In this document: piece by piece, positions 28,968-37,119 of the stretch
Numbering within the stretch: the first letter of the stretch is position 1
How the letters are laid out: every line of letters begins with the position of its first letter
Source of the DNA: CAZGSN01 sp964371655
Lineage (GTDB): Bacteria; Desulfobacterota; Binatia; HRBIN30
Reading direction: 5' to 3'
Assembly: GCA_964371655.1 (NCBI GenBank)
Contig: CAYJOD010000014.1
Coordinates: 1-64,000 of the forward strand
DNA: 64,000 bases
Program-made: the position numbers and the translations under genes
Notes under the pieces: generated by a model
Databases searched by the model: none
The model's input: the letters and a program-made list of their open reading frames with translations, nothing else
Told to the model about the DNA's origin: nothing

Positions 28968-31696
28968 TGCGGATGATGGAGACCGCTCCCTCTTCCAGGT
29001 CACTCATCGCAACCCAGCGCAACGCCGGCAACCCAACGATGAAAGCGACGGTCCCTCTCCCGCATTACTTGCGGGAGAGGGAGCGCTGTCGAACACCGGC
29101 GCTACTTGGGATGCCTGTGTCAGGTCGTGCCGGGAAGGCGTCACCCGATCGGCACCGCGGAGTCCTTGGAGTCCCCGCAGTCCTTTGGGTCGTCGTTGTC
29201 CTACTACGCTCCGCCGCCCTCGCCGACATTACCGTGCACGCCACGGTGAATACGACGCAGGCGCAAGTCGGCGAGTCGATTGCCCTCACCGTGAGTATCG
29301 AGGGAGCGCAGGACGTGCCGGCGCCGCAGATTCGCGTAAGCGGACTCGACGCGCGCTACGTCGGTCCGTCGACGCAGATCTCAATGGTCAATGGCCGCGT
29401 CACATCGTCGGTGCAGCACCGCTACACGCTCGCCGCGCCGCAGGCCGGCCGCTTCGAGATCGGCCCGATCACGGTCACCTACGACGGCAAGAACTACACG
29501 ACGACGCCGATCGGCGTCGAGTTCGTCGCTGCGGGTGCGGCGCCGGCGACAGGGCAAGGTCCCGGCGGCGGCGCCCGCAAAGGAGGGCTATTCGCGACCC
29601 TGAGCACGCCGAAGACCGAGGTCTATCTACATGAGAGCCTTGCGATCGACATCGACCTCTACGTCGGAGCCGTGCGCGCCAGCGACCTTCAGTTTCCCAC
29701 TCTCTCCACGGATGGAATTTCCGTTGATCAGTTTCCCCAGCCAACACAGCGCCAGCAGGTGATCGACGGTCAGAGCTACCAGGTCGTCCACTTCCACACC
29801 AACGCCGTTGCTCTGCGCAGCGGCACGCTCAGCCTCGGACCCGCCACCGTGCGCCTGACCGTCCAGGAACGCAGCAGCCGTCGCGGTAGCTTTGGCGACC
29901 CGTTCTTCGACGACTTCTTCCAGCAAGGCCATCAGGTCGACGTGCATTCCGATCCTGTGACCATCAACGTGCTGCCACTGCCGGAGGCCGGGCGGCCCGC
30001 CGACTTCTCCGGCGCCGTCGGCAGCTTCACCATGGACGTGAAGGCGGCGCCCACCGAGCTTGCGGCCGGCGACCCGATCACCGTCCGCCTCGACATCAGC
30101 GGCAACGGCAATCTCTCCGATGCAGCGGCGCCGGTCCTGACCAAGAGCGAGGGTTTCCGCATCTACGATGCACGCACCACCAAGACCGATGTCGGCCTGC
30201 GCTCATACGAGCAGGTGGTCATCCCCATGGCGGCAACAACCTCGCTCCTGGCGCCGTTTCGGTTCAGCTACTTCGATCCGCGCACGGCGCGCTACAACGT
30301 CATCGAGAGCCAGCCCGTCGCCCTGCAGGTGCGCCCACCCCAGCAGGCCCCGCACACCGAAATTGTCTCAGCCGATGGCGGCGCCCGCCGCAGCGCCCCA
30401 GAAGAGAAGCTCGGCCGCGACATCGTCTTCATCAAGGATGATCCGGCCAGCCTGGTGCCGCGCTCGTCGCGCACATCGGTCCTATGGCTCCTGCTCGCCA
30501 GCCTGCCGATCCCACCGCTGCTGTTCGCGGCAATCGCCTGGTACGACGAACATCGCCGGCGTTTGAGCGGAGACGAGCGCTATGCGCGCTTCACGCGTGC
30601 CGGGAAGGAGGCCCGCCGCGGCCTGGCGAAGGCGCAGCAGGCGCTGGCGCAGGGCAACCGTAGCGAGCTTTACGAGGCCGTGGCGACGACGATGCGCGAG
30701 TATCTCAGCGCCAAGCTCGGTCTGCCCGCCGGCGCCATCGATGCCGACGCCGTGAGCCGCTGCGGTCTCGACGCCGACTGCGTCGAGCAGCTACGCCGCT
30801 TCTTCGCGACCTGCGAGCAAGAGCGCTTCGCGCCGGCCGCAGGAAACGTCGACATGCGCGGCACACTCGTCCTGGCCGAGGAGATCCTGGCGCGCATCGA
30901 GCGCCAGCGCCGCGGTAAACTCCGCCCCACCCGGCTTCTGGCGCTCCTGGCGCTGCTGGCAGCGGTATGCGCCGCGGTCGCTGCCAGCGCGGCGGCGTCG
31001 GAGCCCGCCGGCCCGCAGACCACGTTCTTTCACGCCAACAGCCTCTACAAGGATGGCAACTACTCCGGCGCCGCCAAGGAGTACGAGCAATTGCTGCAGC
31101 TCGGGCTGGAGAGCAGTGCTCTCTACTTCAACCTGGGCAACGCCTACTTCAAAGCCGGAGATCGCGGCAAGGCGATGCTGCAGTACGAGCGCGCCCGACG
31201 CCTGCGCCCCAACGACCCCGACGTCGAAGCCAATCTTGCTTTCGCGCAATCGCTCAACGGCGTCGAGGCCTGCACCGCGCCGTTGTGGCAGAAATTCGTT
31301 TTCCCGCTCGCCGGACGCGGATCGACGGCGACGTTGCTCGGCCTTGCCGCCGTCGCGTACGCGGCGGTGTTTCTGCTGTTGGGGTTGCAGCGACTGCTGC
31401 CGCAGGCACCGCGCTGGCTCGCGTACGCTGCCGCTGCCGCGGTTGCGGTCGCGATCGTCGCCGGCGCTTCGGGGGCGCAGCAAGCGTACGTCGACCAGTG
31501 GCAGGTACACGCCGTCGTCACCGCCGAAGGCGAGAGCTCGGCGCGCTTCGAGCCTGCCGACAACGGCACCGTGCACTTCTCGCTCAAGCAAGGCACCGTG
31601 GTGCAGGTCCTCGACCGGCGCGAGGGCTGGCTACAGATTGCGCGCTGTGACGGCTTGCGCGGCTGGCTGCCCCGCAGCGCCGCGGCGGAGTTTTGA
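28967..31696 (+). CDS. BatD-BatE fusion protein
   Basis: This 909-residue protein begins where ATG overlaps the batC stop (TGATG). After an unusual N-terminus (about 1-60) made partly of a translated CTCTCCCGC hairpin repeat, a signal-like helix (about 65-85) leads to the BatD periplasmic beta domains (about 88-500). A membrane helix lies near 506-525. A cytoplasmic helical region (about 530-650), a further helix, then TPRs (about 685-745, ALYFNLGNAYFKAGD), two membrane helices (about 775-830) and a C-terminal SH3-like domain (FEPADNGTVHFSLKQGTVVQ) follow; these match BatE. Fusion of the two completes the bat operon in one chain. Confidence 0.87.
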   Translation: MRMMETAPSSRSLIATQRNAGNPTMKATVPLPHYLRERERCRTPALLGMPVSGRAGKASPDRHRGVLGVPAVLWVVVVLLRSAALADITVHATVNTTQAQVGESIALTVSIEGAQDVPAPQIRVSGLDARYVGPSTQISMVNGRVTSSVQHRYTLAAPQAGRFEIGPITVTYDGKNYTTTPIGVEFVAAGAAPATGQGPGGGARKGGLFATLSTPKTEVYLHESLAIDIDLYVGAVRASDLQFPTLSTDGISVDQFPQPTQRQQVIDGQSYQVVHFHTNAVALRSGTLSLGPATVRLTVQERSSRRGSFGDPFFDDFFQQGHQVDVHSDPVTINVLPLPEAGRPADFSGAVGSFTMDVKAAPTELAAGDPITVRLDISGNGNLSDAAAPVLTKSEGFRIYDARTTKTDVGLRSYEQVVIPMAATTSLLAPFRFSYFDPRTARYNVIESQPVALQVRPPQQAPHTEIVSADGGARRSAPEEKLGRDIVFIKDDPASLVPRSSRTSVLWLLLASLPIPPLLFAAIAWYDEHRRRLSGDERYARFTRAGKEARRGLAKAQQALAQGNRSELYEAVATTMREYLSAKLGLPAGAIDADAVSRCGLDADCVEQLRRFFATCEQERFAPAAGNVDMRGTLVLAEEILARIERQRRGKLRPTRLLALLALLAAVCAAVAASAAASEPAGPQTTFFHANSLYKDGNYSGAAKEYEQLLQLGLESSALYFNLGNAYFKAGDRGKAMLQYERARRLRPNDPDVEANLAFAQSLNGVEACTAPLWQKFVFPLAGRGSTATLLGLAAVAYAAVFLLLGLQRLLPQAPRWLAYAAAAAVAVAIVAGASGAQQAYVDQWQVHAVVTAEGESSARFEPADNGTVHFSLKQGTVVQVLDRREGWLQIARCDGLRGWLPRSAAAEF
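29055..29083. repeat. CCCTCTCCCGC hairpin repeat inside the batD-E 5' coding region
   Basis: CCCTCTCCCGC pairs with GCGGGAGAGGG around a short loop. Related hairpins occur at 3838-3866, 36858-36890, 36988-37037 and 53380-53425, all intergenic. This copy is the only one within an open reading frame. Confidence 0.7.
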
Positions 31697-32016
31697 GCGC
31701 CTGTTGCGTTCCACGCTGCGAAACCCAGCCATCGTAGCCGCCGTCGCCCCCCGTCCTCCGAAGCCGAACAGGCGGAGGAGGAAGACAGTCGCTGTCGGGC
31801 GGAATGACAAGCGTCACGTGCCTGCAGCGCGTGGGGTATCCCTCGAATCTCCGCTCCCTTACGGTCGCGGCTCTGCTACTGCCTCCTGACGTTTCCCAGC
31901 CCGCGTAGCGACGGCGGCTGTCGGGGGAGCTACTTTACGCTGTTACGGAGCGGTGCGCCCCAGCCGGCGCCAGCACCCGCATTGCACCACTCGTGAAAAT
32001 CTGCGATCCGCTGCAC
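31697..32016. other. intergenic region with repeat R2 copy 3
   Basis: The R2 repeat (reverse orientation) is at about 31833-31875. No FMN riboswitch-like architecture was recognised upstream of ribE, and no gene is supported. Confidence 0.5.
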
Positions 32017-32604
32017 ATGTTCACCGGAATCATCGAAGAAGTTGGGGAAATCATCGAGGCACATTCGGGGCTGGTTTCGATCCGCACCCGTCACATCTTG
32101 AGTGACGCCAAGCTGGGGGACTCGATCGCCATCAACGGCGTCGATCTCACCGTCGCCGAGATGAATGGCGATACGTTCTCGGCCAACGTCATGCCCGAGA
32201 CCTACAGACGCTCCAACCTCGGCGAGCTCAAGCGCGGCGACGTCGTCAATCTGGAGCGCTCGGTGCGTCCCACCGATCGCCTCAGCGGCCACATCGTACG
32301 CGGCGTCGTCGAGGGCACGGCAACCATTCACTCGTTGACGCCGGAGTCCGACGCCATCATCGCGCGCTTCACCCTCTCCCCCGAGCTGTTGCGCTACATG
32401 GTCGTGAAGGGTCCGGTCACCATCGACGGCGCCAGCCTGACCATCATCGACAAGACCGCCGACACCTTCGCCGTCTCCTTGGTCCGCTACACGCAGGAGC
32501 ACACCAACATGTCGCACAAGAAGCCGGGCGACTCGGTGAACATCGAGACCGACATCATCGCGCGCTACGTCGAAGCGCTGCTCGCGGCACCTCAAGCTGG
32601 GTGA
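32017..32604 (+). CDS. ribE: riboflavin synthase, alpha subunit type
   Basis: This 195-residue enzyme dismutates two 6,7-dimethyl-8-ribityllumazine molecules to riboflavin. The two homologous lumazine-binding halves are visible: MFTGIIEEVGEI at the N-terminus and a second beta-barrel from about residue 95 (LSGHIVRGVVEGTA), with the usual C-terminal helix NIETDIIARYVE. ATG at 32017 is chosen because MFTGI is the invariant start of the family; the GTG at 31993 would add 8 residues. No other rib genes are adjacent. The next gene overlaps its stop (ATGA-like). Confidence 0.95.
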   Translation: MFTGIIEEVGEIIEAHSGLVSIRTRHILSDAKLGDSIAINGVDLTVAEMNGDTFSANVMPETYRRSNLGELKRGDVVNLERSVRPTDRLSGHIVRGVVEGTATIHSLTPESDAIIARFTLSPELLRYMVVKGPVTIDGASLTIIDKTADTFAVSLVRYTQEHTNMSHKKPGDSVNIETDIIARYVEALLAAPQAG

Positions 32605-33353
32605 TGGCGCAGCAGACCTGGGATCCGCAACGCTACGCACGCAACGCCCGCTTCGTCAGCGACCTTGGGGCGCCGGTCGTCGAGCTCCTGGCAGCAAAGC
32701 CGGGCGAGCGCATCTTGGACATCGGCTGCGGTGACGGCGTATTGACGGCAAAGCTCGCCGAGCTCGGCTGCTCGGTGGTCGGCGTCGACGCCAGTGCCGA
32801 GCAGATTGCGGCGGCTCGCAAGCTCGGCGTCGAAGCCCACGTGGTCGATGCCTACGAGCTGAGCGTTGATGGCGAGTTCGATGCCGTATTCAGCAACGCG
32901 GCTCTGCATTGGATGAAGCGGCCCGACGACGTGATCGCCGTAGCCTGGCGCGCTCTCAAGCCGGGCGGACGTTTTGTTGCCGAGCTTGGCGGATTCGGCT
33001 GCGTCGGCGCCGTCGTCGGCGCCCTCACGACAGCACTCGCGAAGCGCGGAATCGACGCGGCCAGCGTCAATCCGTGGTACTTCCCGACGGTCGAGGACTA
33101 CCGCGAGCGCCTTACGAGGTGTGGATTCGGGGTCGACGACATCGCGCTGATCCCGCGGCCTACCCGTCTTCCCGGCGACATTGCCGGTTGGCTAGAGACC
33201 TTCTGCGAGAGCTTCACAACCGCACTCGAGCCGGCGGAACGACTTCCCTTCGTCGACGAAGTCCGCGAGCTGCTGCGCCCTACCCTTTGCGACAGCGACG
33301 GCAACTGGACAGTCGACTACGTCCGCCTCCGCTTCGCCGCACGACGTTGTTGA
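32604..33353 (+). CDS. class I SAM-dependent methyltransferase
   Basis: This 249-residue cytoplasmic methyltransferase has motif I ILDIGCGDGVLTAKL near 37-51, an acidic loop VVGVDAS and the post-motif SNAALHWM (about 94-101). It resembles trans-aconitate or ubiquinone/biotin-type small-molecule methyltransferases (Methyltransf_11/25). The ATG overlaps the ribE stop (TGATG). The substrate is unknown. Confidence 0.88.
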   Translation: MAQQTWDPQRYARNARFVSDLGAPVVELLAAKPGERILDIGCGDGVLTAKLAELGCSVVGVDASAEQIAAARKLGVEAHVVDAYELSVDGEFDAVFSNAALHWMKRPDDVIAVAWRALKPGGRFVAELGGFGCVGAVVGALTTALAKRGIDAASVNPWYFPTVEDYRERLTRCGFGVDDIALIPRPTRLPGDIAGWLETFCESFTTALEPAERLPFVDEVRELLRPTLCDSDGNWTVDYVRLRFAARRC

Positions 33354-33371
33354 TGACGCTTGTCCGCGCCG

Positions 33372-33404
33372 CTTCACGCCATACGAGATACGAGATACGA
33401 GAGA
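33372..33404. repeat. short heptamer repeat (GATACGA units)
   Basis: CATACGAGATACGAGATACGAG just upstream of priA is the reverse-complement form of the CGTATCT family. Confidence 0.8.
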
Positions 33405-33408
33405 GCGC

Positions 33409-35883
33409 GTGATCGCACGCGTCGTCGTTCTTCCCTCGGCTGGAGACAGCGGACCTCTCGACTACAGCATCCCCGCTGAGCTGAGCGCGCAGATCCAGCC
33501 GGGCGTGCGCGTGCTGGTTCCGCTCGGTTCGCGACGCGCCATTGGCGTCGTCGTCGACCTCGTCACCGAGTCGTCGTTCGCACGGCTCAAGCCGTTGCTC
33601 GGCGCCCTCGATCAAGAGCCGTTCATGGATGCGCCGCTGTTGCGGCTGTGCCGCTGGATGGCCGACTACTACCTGTCGTCGATCGGTGAAGCGGTGACGA
33701 CAGCTCTGCCGGGAAGCATGCGCATCCACATCGAGCGCGTCGTCCATTTGCTGCCGGCGGCAACGGAATCCGGCGCCGACAGTGCGGCAACGCCGCTCAA
33801 ACCCGTCGCCCAGGAGATCGTGAACATCCTGCGGGGCACGGGTCCACAGCTCGTGCCTGCGCTGCGCCAGCGTTTTGGAAAGGGCGTCGATTCAGCCCTG
33901 AGTAGTTTGCGACGGCGCGGCTACATCGAGATCCGCGACGACGTACGTAGCGCCAGCGCCGCGACCAGGATCGAACGCTTCTATCACGCCGCCCGCCCTC
34001 TTAGCGCCGACGAGTCGAGCGAGTGGAAGCGCCGGCGCCCGGCGCAGTTCGCGTTGTATTCTTACTTGTCCAATCACCCGTTGAAGCGCGCTCGCATCGT
34101 CGAGCTCAGCAGCAGCTTCGCCAACGCCAGGTCGAAGCTGAACGAGCTGATCACGGCCGGTCTCGTCGGGGTCATCAGCGAGGAAGCCTACCGCCCCCTG
34201 TTCACCGACGTACTGCCGAAAGACCGTATCGTCACCCTAACCGCCACTCAATTCGCCGCCGGCGTCGCGCTCGAGCGCGCCGTCGAACAAGGCACCTTCC
34301 AACCTGCTCAACTCTACGGCAGTCAATTATACACAANNNNNNNNNNCCTCTACGGGGTCACCGGCAGCGGCAAGACCGAAGTGTACCTGCAAGCAATCGC
34401 CGCCGCGCTGCAACGCGGGCGCAATGCCCTGGTGCTGGTTCCGGAGATTTCACTGACGCATCAAGTCGTCGAACGTGTACGGGCGCGCTTCGGCGACCGG
34501 GTGGCGGTCTTGCACAGCGGCCTCAGCGACGGCGAGCGCTGGGATGAATGGCGCAAGATCGCGCGCGGGGAAGTGGCCATCGTCGTCGGAGCGCGCTCGG
34601 CCGTGTTCGCACCGCTGCCCCGCGTCGGCTTGATTGTCGTCGATGAGGAGCACGACCAAGCCTACAAGCAGGACGACGGCTTGCACTACAACGCCCGCGA
34701 CGTCGCGGTCATGCGCGCCAAGCTGGCGGCGTGCCCGATCGTGCTCGGCTCGGCAACGCCGGCCATGGAGAGCTACTACAACGCGTGTAGCGGCCGTTAC
34801 CAACTGCTGGAGCTGCCGGATCGCGTCGAGGCGCGGCCGCTACCCGAGATCGCTGTCATCGACCTGCGCCGGGCTTCGAAGCTGGGCAAGGCTCTCCTCT
34901 TGTCGTCGCAACTGGTCGCGGCTCTACGCGCCAACGTGGCCGCGCGCGGTCAGAGCCTGCTGTTCTTGAATCGACGCGGCTACGCGAACTTCCTGCAATG
35001 CGTCCAATGCGGCGAGGCGTTGATGTGTCCGAACTGCAGCGTCACCCTGACACTGCATCAACGCTGGCACGCGCTGCGCTGTCATCACTGCGACCACACC
35101 ATTCCGGTACCGCAGGTCTGCCCCGCTTGCGGCGGCTTGAGCCTGAGCACCTGGGGCGCGGGGACGGAGCAGGTAGAGGCTGCCGTGCATCAGCTCGTAC
35201 CCGGCGCCAGGGTGGCGCGCATGGATCGCGACACGACGGCGCGCAAGGGAGCGTTGCGTAAGCTGATCGAGGCCTGGCACGACGGCGCCTACGACGTCCT
35301 CGTCGGCACCCAGATGATCACCAAAGGGCATGACGTCCACGACGTCACTCTGGTCGGCGTGCTCCTCGCCGACCAGTCGTTGAACTTCCCCGACTTCCGC
35401 GCCTCGGAGCGGACCTTTCAGCTCATCACTCAGGTCGCCGGACGCGCCGGGCGCGGCGATCGTCGCGGACGTGTCATCGTGCAGACCTTGCAGCCCGAGC
35501 ACGACAGCCTTGCCTGCGCGCAACATCACGACTTTCGCCGCTTCGCGACGATCGAGCTCGCCGCCCGCCGCGAGCTTGCCTACCCGCCGTTTTCGCGCCT
35601 GGTGAAGATTCGCTGCGAAGGTGAATCGAATCAGGAGACCGAGCAAGTCGCACGCGCCGCCGCCGCCGCGGTGCGCGGCACCACCGGGTTGGATGTGCTC
35701 GGACCGGCACCAGCACCCATCGAGCGGCTGCGCGGCCGCTTCCGCTGGCAGATTCTCCTGCGCGGCCGCGACGGCGCCCTGGTGCGTGCATCGGCGCGCC
35801 GTGCCCGCGATGCGGTACGCACGCAAGCCCGCAAAGCCGACGTGCGCGTTCTCGTCGACGTCGATCCGTACAGCATGCTCTAG
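33409..35883 (+). CDS. priA: primosomal replication restart helicase PriA (interrupted by a scaffold gap)
   Basis: This 824-codon frame encodes a PriA-type DExH helicase. It has an N-terminal 3' DNA-binding domain (about 1-100), a helicase core with GVTGSGKTEVYL (Walker A, just after the gap), VVDEEHDQAYKQ and LGSATPAMES, the zinc-binding cysteines CVQCGEALMCPNC and CHHCDHTIP...CPACG, and the C-terminal domain. Ten Ns at 34337-34346 interrupt the frame exactly before Walker A. LYG is duplicated on either side, and SQLYT is AT-rich and foreign to the gene, so about 12 codons are probably an assembly artefact. GTG at 33409 is taken as start. Confidence 0.92.
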   Translation: MIARVVVLPSAGDSGPLDYSIPAELSAQIQPGVRVLVPLGSRRAIGVVVDLVTESSFARLKPLLGALDQEPFMDAPLLRLCRWMADYYLSSIGEAVTTALPGSMRIHIERVVHLLPAATESGADSAATPLKPVAQEIVNILRGTGPQLVPALRQRFGKGVDSALSSLRRRGYIEIRDDVRSASAATRIERFYHAARPLSADESSEWKRRRPAQFALYSYLSNHPLKRARIVELSSSFANARSKLNELITAGLVGVISEEAYRPLFTDVLPKDRIVTLTATQFAAGVALERAVEQGTFQPAQLYGSQLYTXXXXLYGVTGSGKTEVYLQAIAAALQRGRNALVLVPEISLTHQVVERVRARFGDRVAVLHSGLSDGERWDEWRKIARGEVAIVVGARSAVFAPLPRVGLIVVDEEHDQAYKQDDGLHYNARDVAVMRAKLAACPIVLGSATPAMESYYNACSGRYQLLELPDRVEARPLPEIAVIDLRRASKLGKALLLSSQLVAALRANVAARGQSLLFLNRRGYANFLQCVQCGEALMCPNCSVTLTLHQRWHALRCHHCDHTIPVPQVCPACGGLSLSTWGAGTEQVEAAVHQLVPGARVARMDRDTTARKGALRKLIEAWHDGAYDVLVGTQMITKGHDVHDVTLVGVLLADQSLNFPDFRASERTFQLITQVAGRAGRGDRRGRVIVQTLQPEHDSLACAQHHDFRRFATIELAARRELAYPPFSRLVKIRCEGESNQETEQVARAAAAAVRGTTGLDVLGPAPAPIERLRGRFRWQILLRGRDGALVRASARRARDAVRTQARKADVRVLVDVDPYSML
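34321..34354. other. scaffold gap with false duplication inside priA
   Basis: CTCTACGG occurs on both sides of ten Ns. Removing the 36 bp from the end of the first copy to the end of the second restores an uninterrupted LYGVTGSGKT. The AT-rich CAGTCAATTATACACAA beside the gap is unlike the surrounding GC-rich code. Confidence 0.7.
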
Positions 35884-35889
35884 AGTGCC

Positions 35890-36116
35890 ACGCTTTCAGG
35901 GTTCTGGGGTTCTGGGGTGCGGGGGTGCGGGGGTACAATCCGATCCGCCGACGAACCCTTGAGCCACCGCCGATCTTTGTTAGTGAGGCATCTGCTAACC
36001 TGGCAGAGACGGAACCGAACAGGAAGAAATGGAAAACAGGAAACCGAAAACCGGAGATGGAAAACGCGCAATTTGACCAGTTTCCTGTTTCCTGTTTCCT
36101 GTTTTCCATTTCCTTC
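35890..36116. repeat. tandem-repeat pair: GGGGTTCT octamers, then GTTTCCT / AGGAAAC inverted heptamers
   Basis: 35896-35933 holds GGGGTTCT and GGGGTGCG 8-mers. 36021-36046 has AGGAAGAAATGGAAAACAGG, complementary in type to 36078-36115, where GTTTCCT is repeated three times followed by GTTTTCC ATTTCC. The inverted pair can form a long hairpin between priA and def. Confidence 0.8.
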
Positions 36117-36172
36117 GCGTGCTGCTCACGACCTTCCCGGCAAGAGACTAAACGTTCCTATTGATACACGAC

Positions 36173-36715
36173 ATGGCGTTACGGAAGATCCTCACCTATC
36201 CCGCCTCTGAGCTGAAGAACCCAGGGGCACCTGTCGAGAACATCGACGGGAGCATCGACCAGCTGGTCACCGACTTGGTCGAGACGATGTACGCCGCGCC
36301 CGGCGTCGGTCTGGCCGCGCCGCAGGTCGGCAGCGCGCAGCGCGTGATCGTGCTCGATGTCGACCACGAGAATCCGGGCACGCATCTGATCAAGCTCATC
36401 AATCCGATCATCGTCGAGCGCGAGGGTTCGATCGTCTGGGAAGAAGGCTGCCTGAGCGTCGTCGACTTCACAGCGGAGGTGACGCGCGCCCAGCATGTGC
36501 TCGTCAAAGGGTGGACCCCGGACCAGAAAGAGATCGAGATCGAGGGCACCGACCTGCTCGCCGTGGCCTTGCAGCACGAGATCGACCACCTCGACGGCAA
36601 GCTCTTCATCGACCGCATCAGCAGCCTCAAGCGCGATCTGTACCGCCGCAAGGTGAGGAAGTGGTTGCGCGATGGCGTGCCTCTCGAAGCGAAAAAGCCG
36701 GCGGTGAGCATCTGA
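36173..36715 (+). CDS. def: peptide deformylase
   Basis: This 180-residue metalloenzyme removes the N-formyl group from nascent proteins. All three motifs are present: GVGLAAPQ (44-51), EGCLS (91-95, metal-binding Cys93) and HEIDH (135-139, metal ligands and catalytic Glu). ATG at 36173 (MALRKIL) matches the family start better than the upstream TTG at 36161. No fmt gene follows. Confidence 0.97.
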   Translation: MALRKILTYPASELKNPGAPVENIDGSIDQLVTDLVETMYAAPGVGLAAPQVGSAQRVIVLDVDHENPGTHLIKLINPIIVEREGSIVWEEGCLSVVDFTAEVTRAQHVLVKGWTPDQKEIEIEGTDLLAVALQHEIDHLDGKLFIDRISSLKRDLYRRKVRKWLRDGVPLEAKKPAVSI

Positions 36716-37119
36716 GCGAGAGGTGGAGCCTCGCGTCTCCTGATCCGGAGACTCCGAGCCGGAGCCGGAGCCGGGAGATCTCGACCTTCGGCCACGGAGG
36801 ACCCAACGCGGGCTGACGCGCGCAACTCAAAGAGCGCCGGTATTCGCAAGCCCTCTCTGCAATACCCGCGGGAGAGGGTGGGGGTGAGGGATCCTATCTG
36901 TAAACGCTTGATCTACGCGTCCACCGCGGGGCTCCACGCTGCGCAGGCTCGGACGGGTCCAGAATGCGGGCTCATGCCACCCGACGGCCCTCACCCTAAC
37001 CCTCTCCCGCGCCAGAAGTGGCGCGGGAGAGGGGAGCTGGCCTTGAGATCCAACTCGGGAATGTTCGCGCCGCGACAAGAGCTTGAACGTCAGTAGCACA
37101 GAGACTCGAAAGTGAGTCC
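36716..37119. repeat. gene-free region of hairpin repeats
   Basis: It contains GAGCCGGAGCCGGAGCCGG hexamers (about 36756-36776) and two CCCTCTCCCGC-type hairpins (about 36845-36890 and 36988-37037) in opposite orientation. A CACAGAGACTC / CCTCTGTGG pair runs into the 3' end of der. No gene is supported. Confidence 0.65.

Noticed and set aside
28522..29031. Minus-strand Leu-rich frame opposite batC
   Set aside because: It is the complement of the CAG/GAA-rich low-complexity region of batC and has no independent support.
31697..32016. FMN riboswitch upstream of ribE
   Set aside because: No conserved multi-stem RFN core could be found; the region contains dispersed repeat R2 instead.
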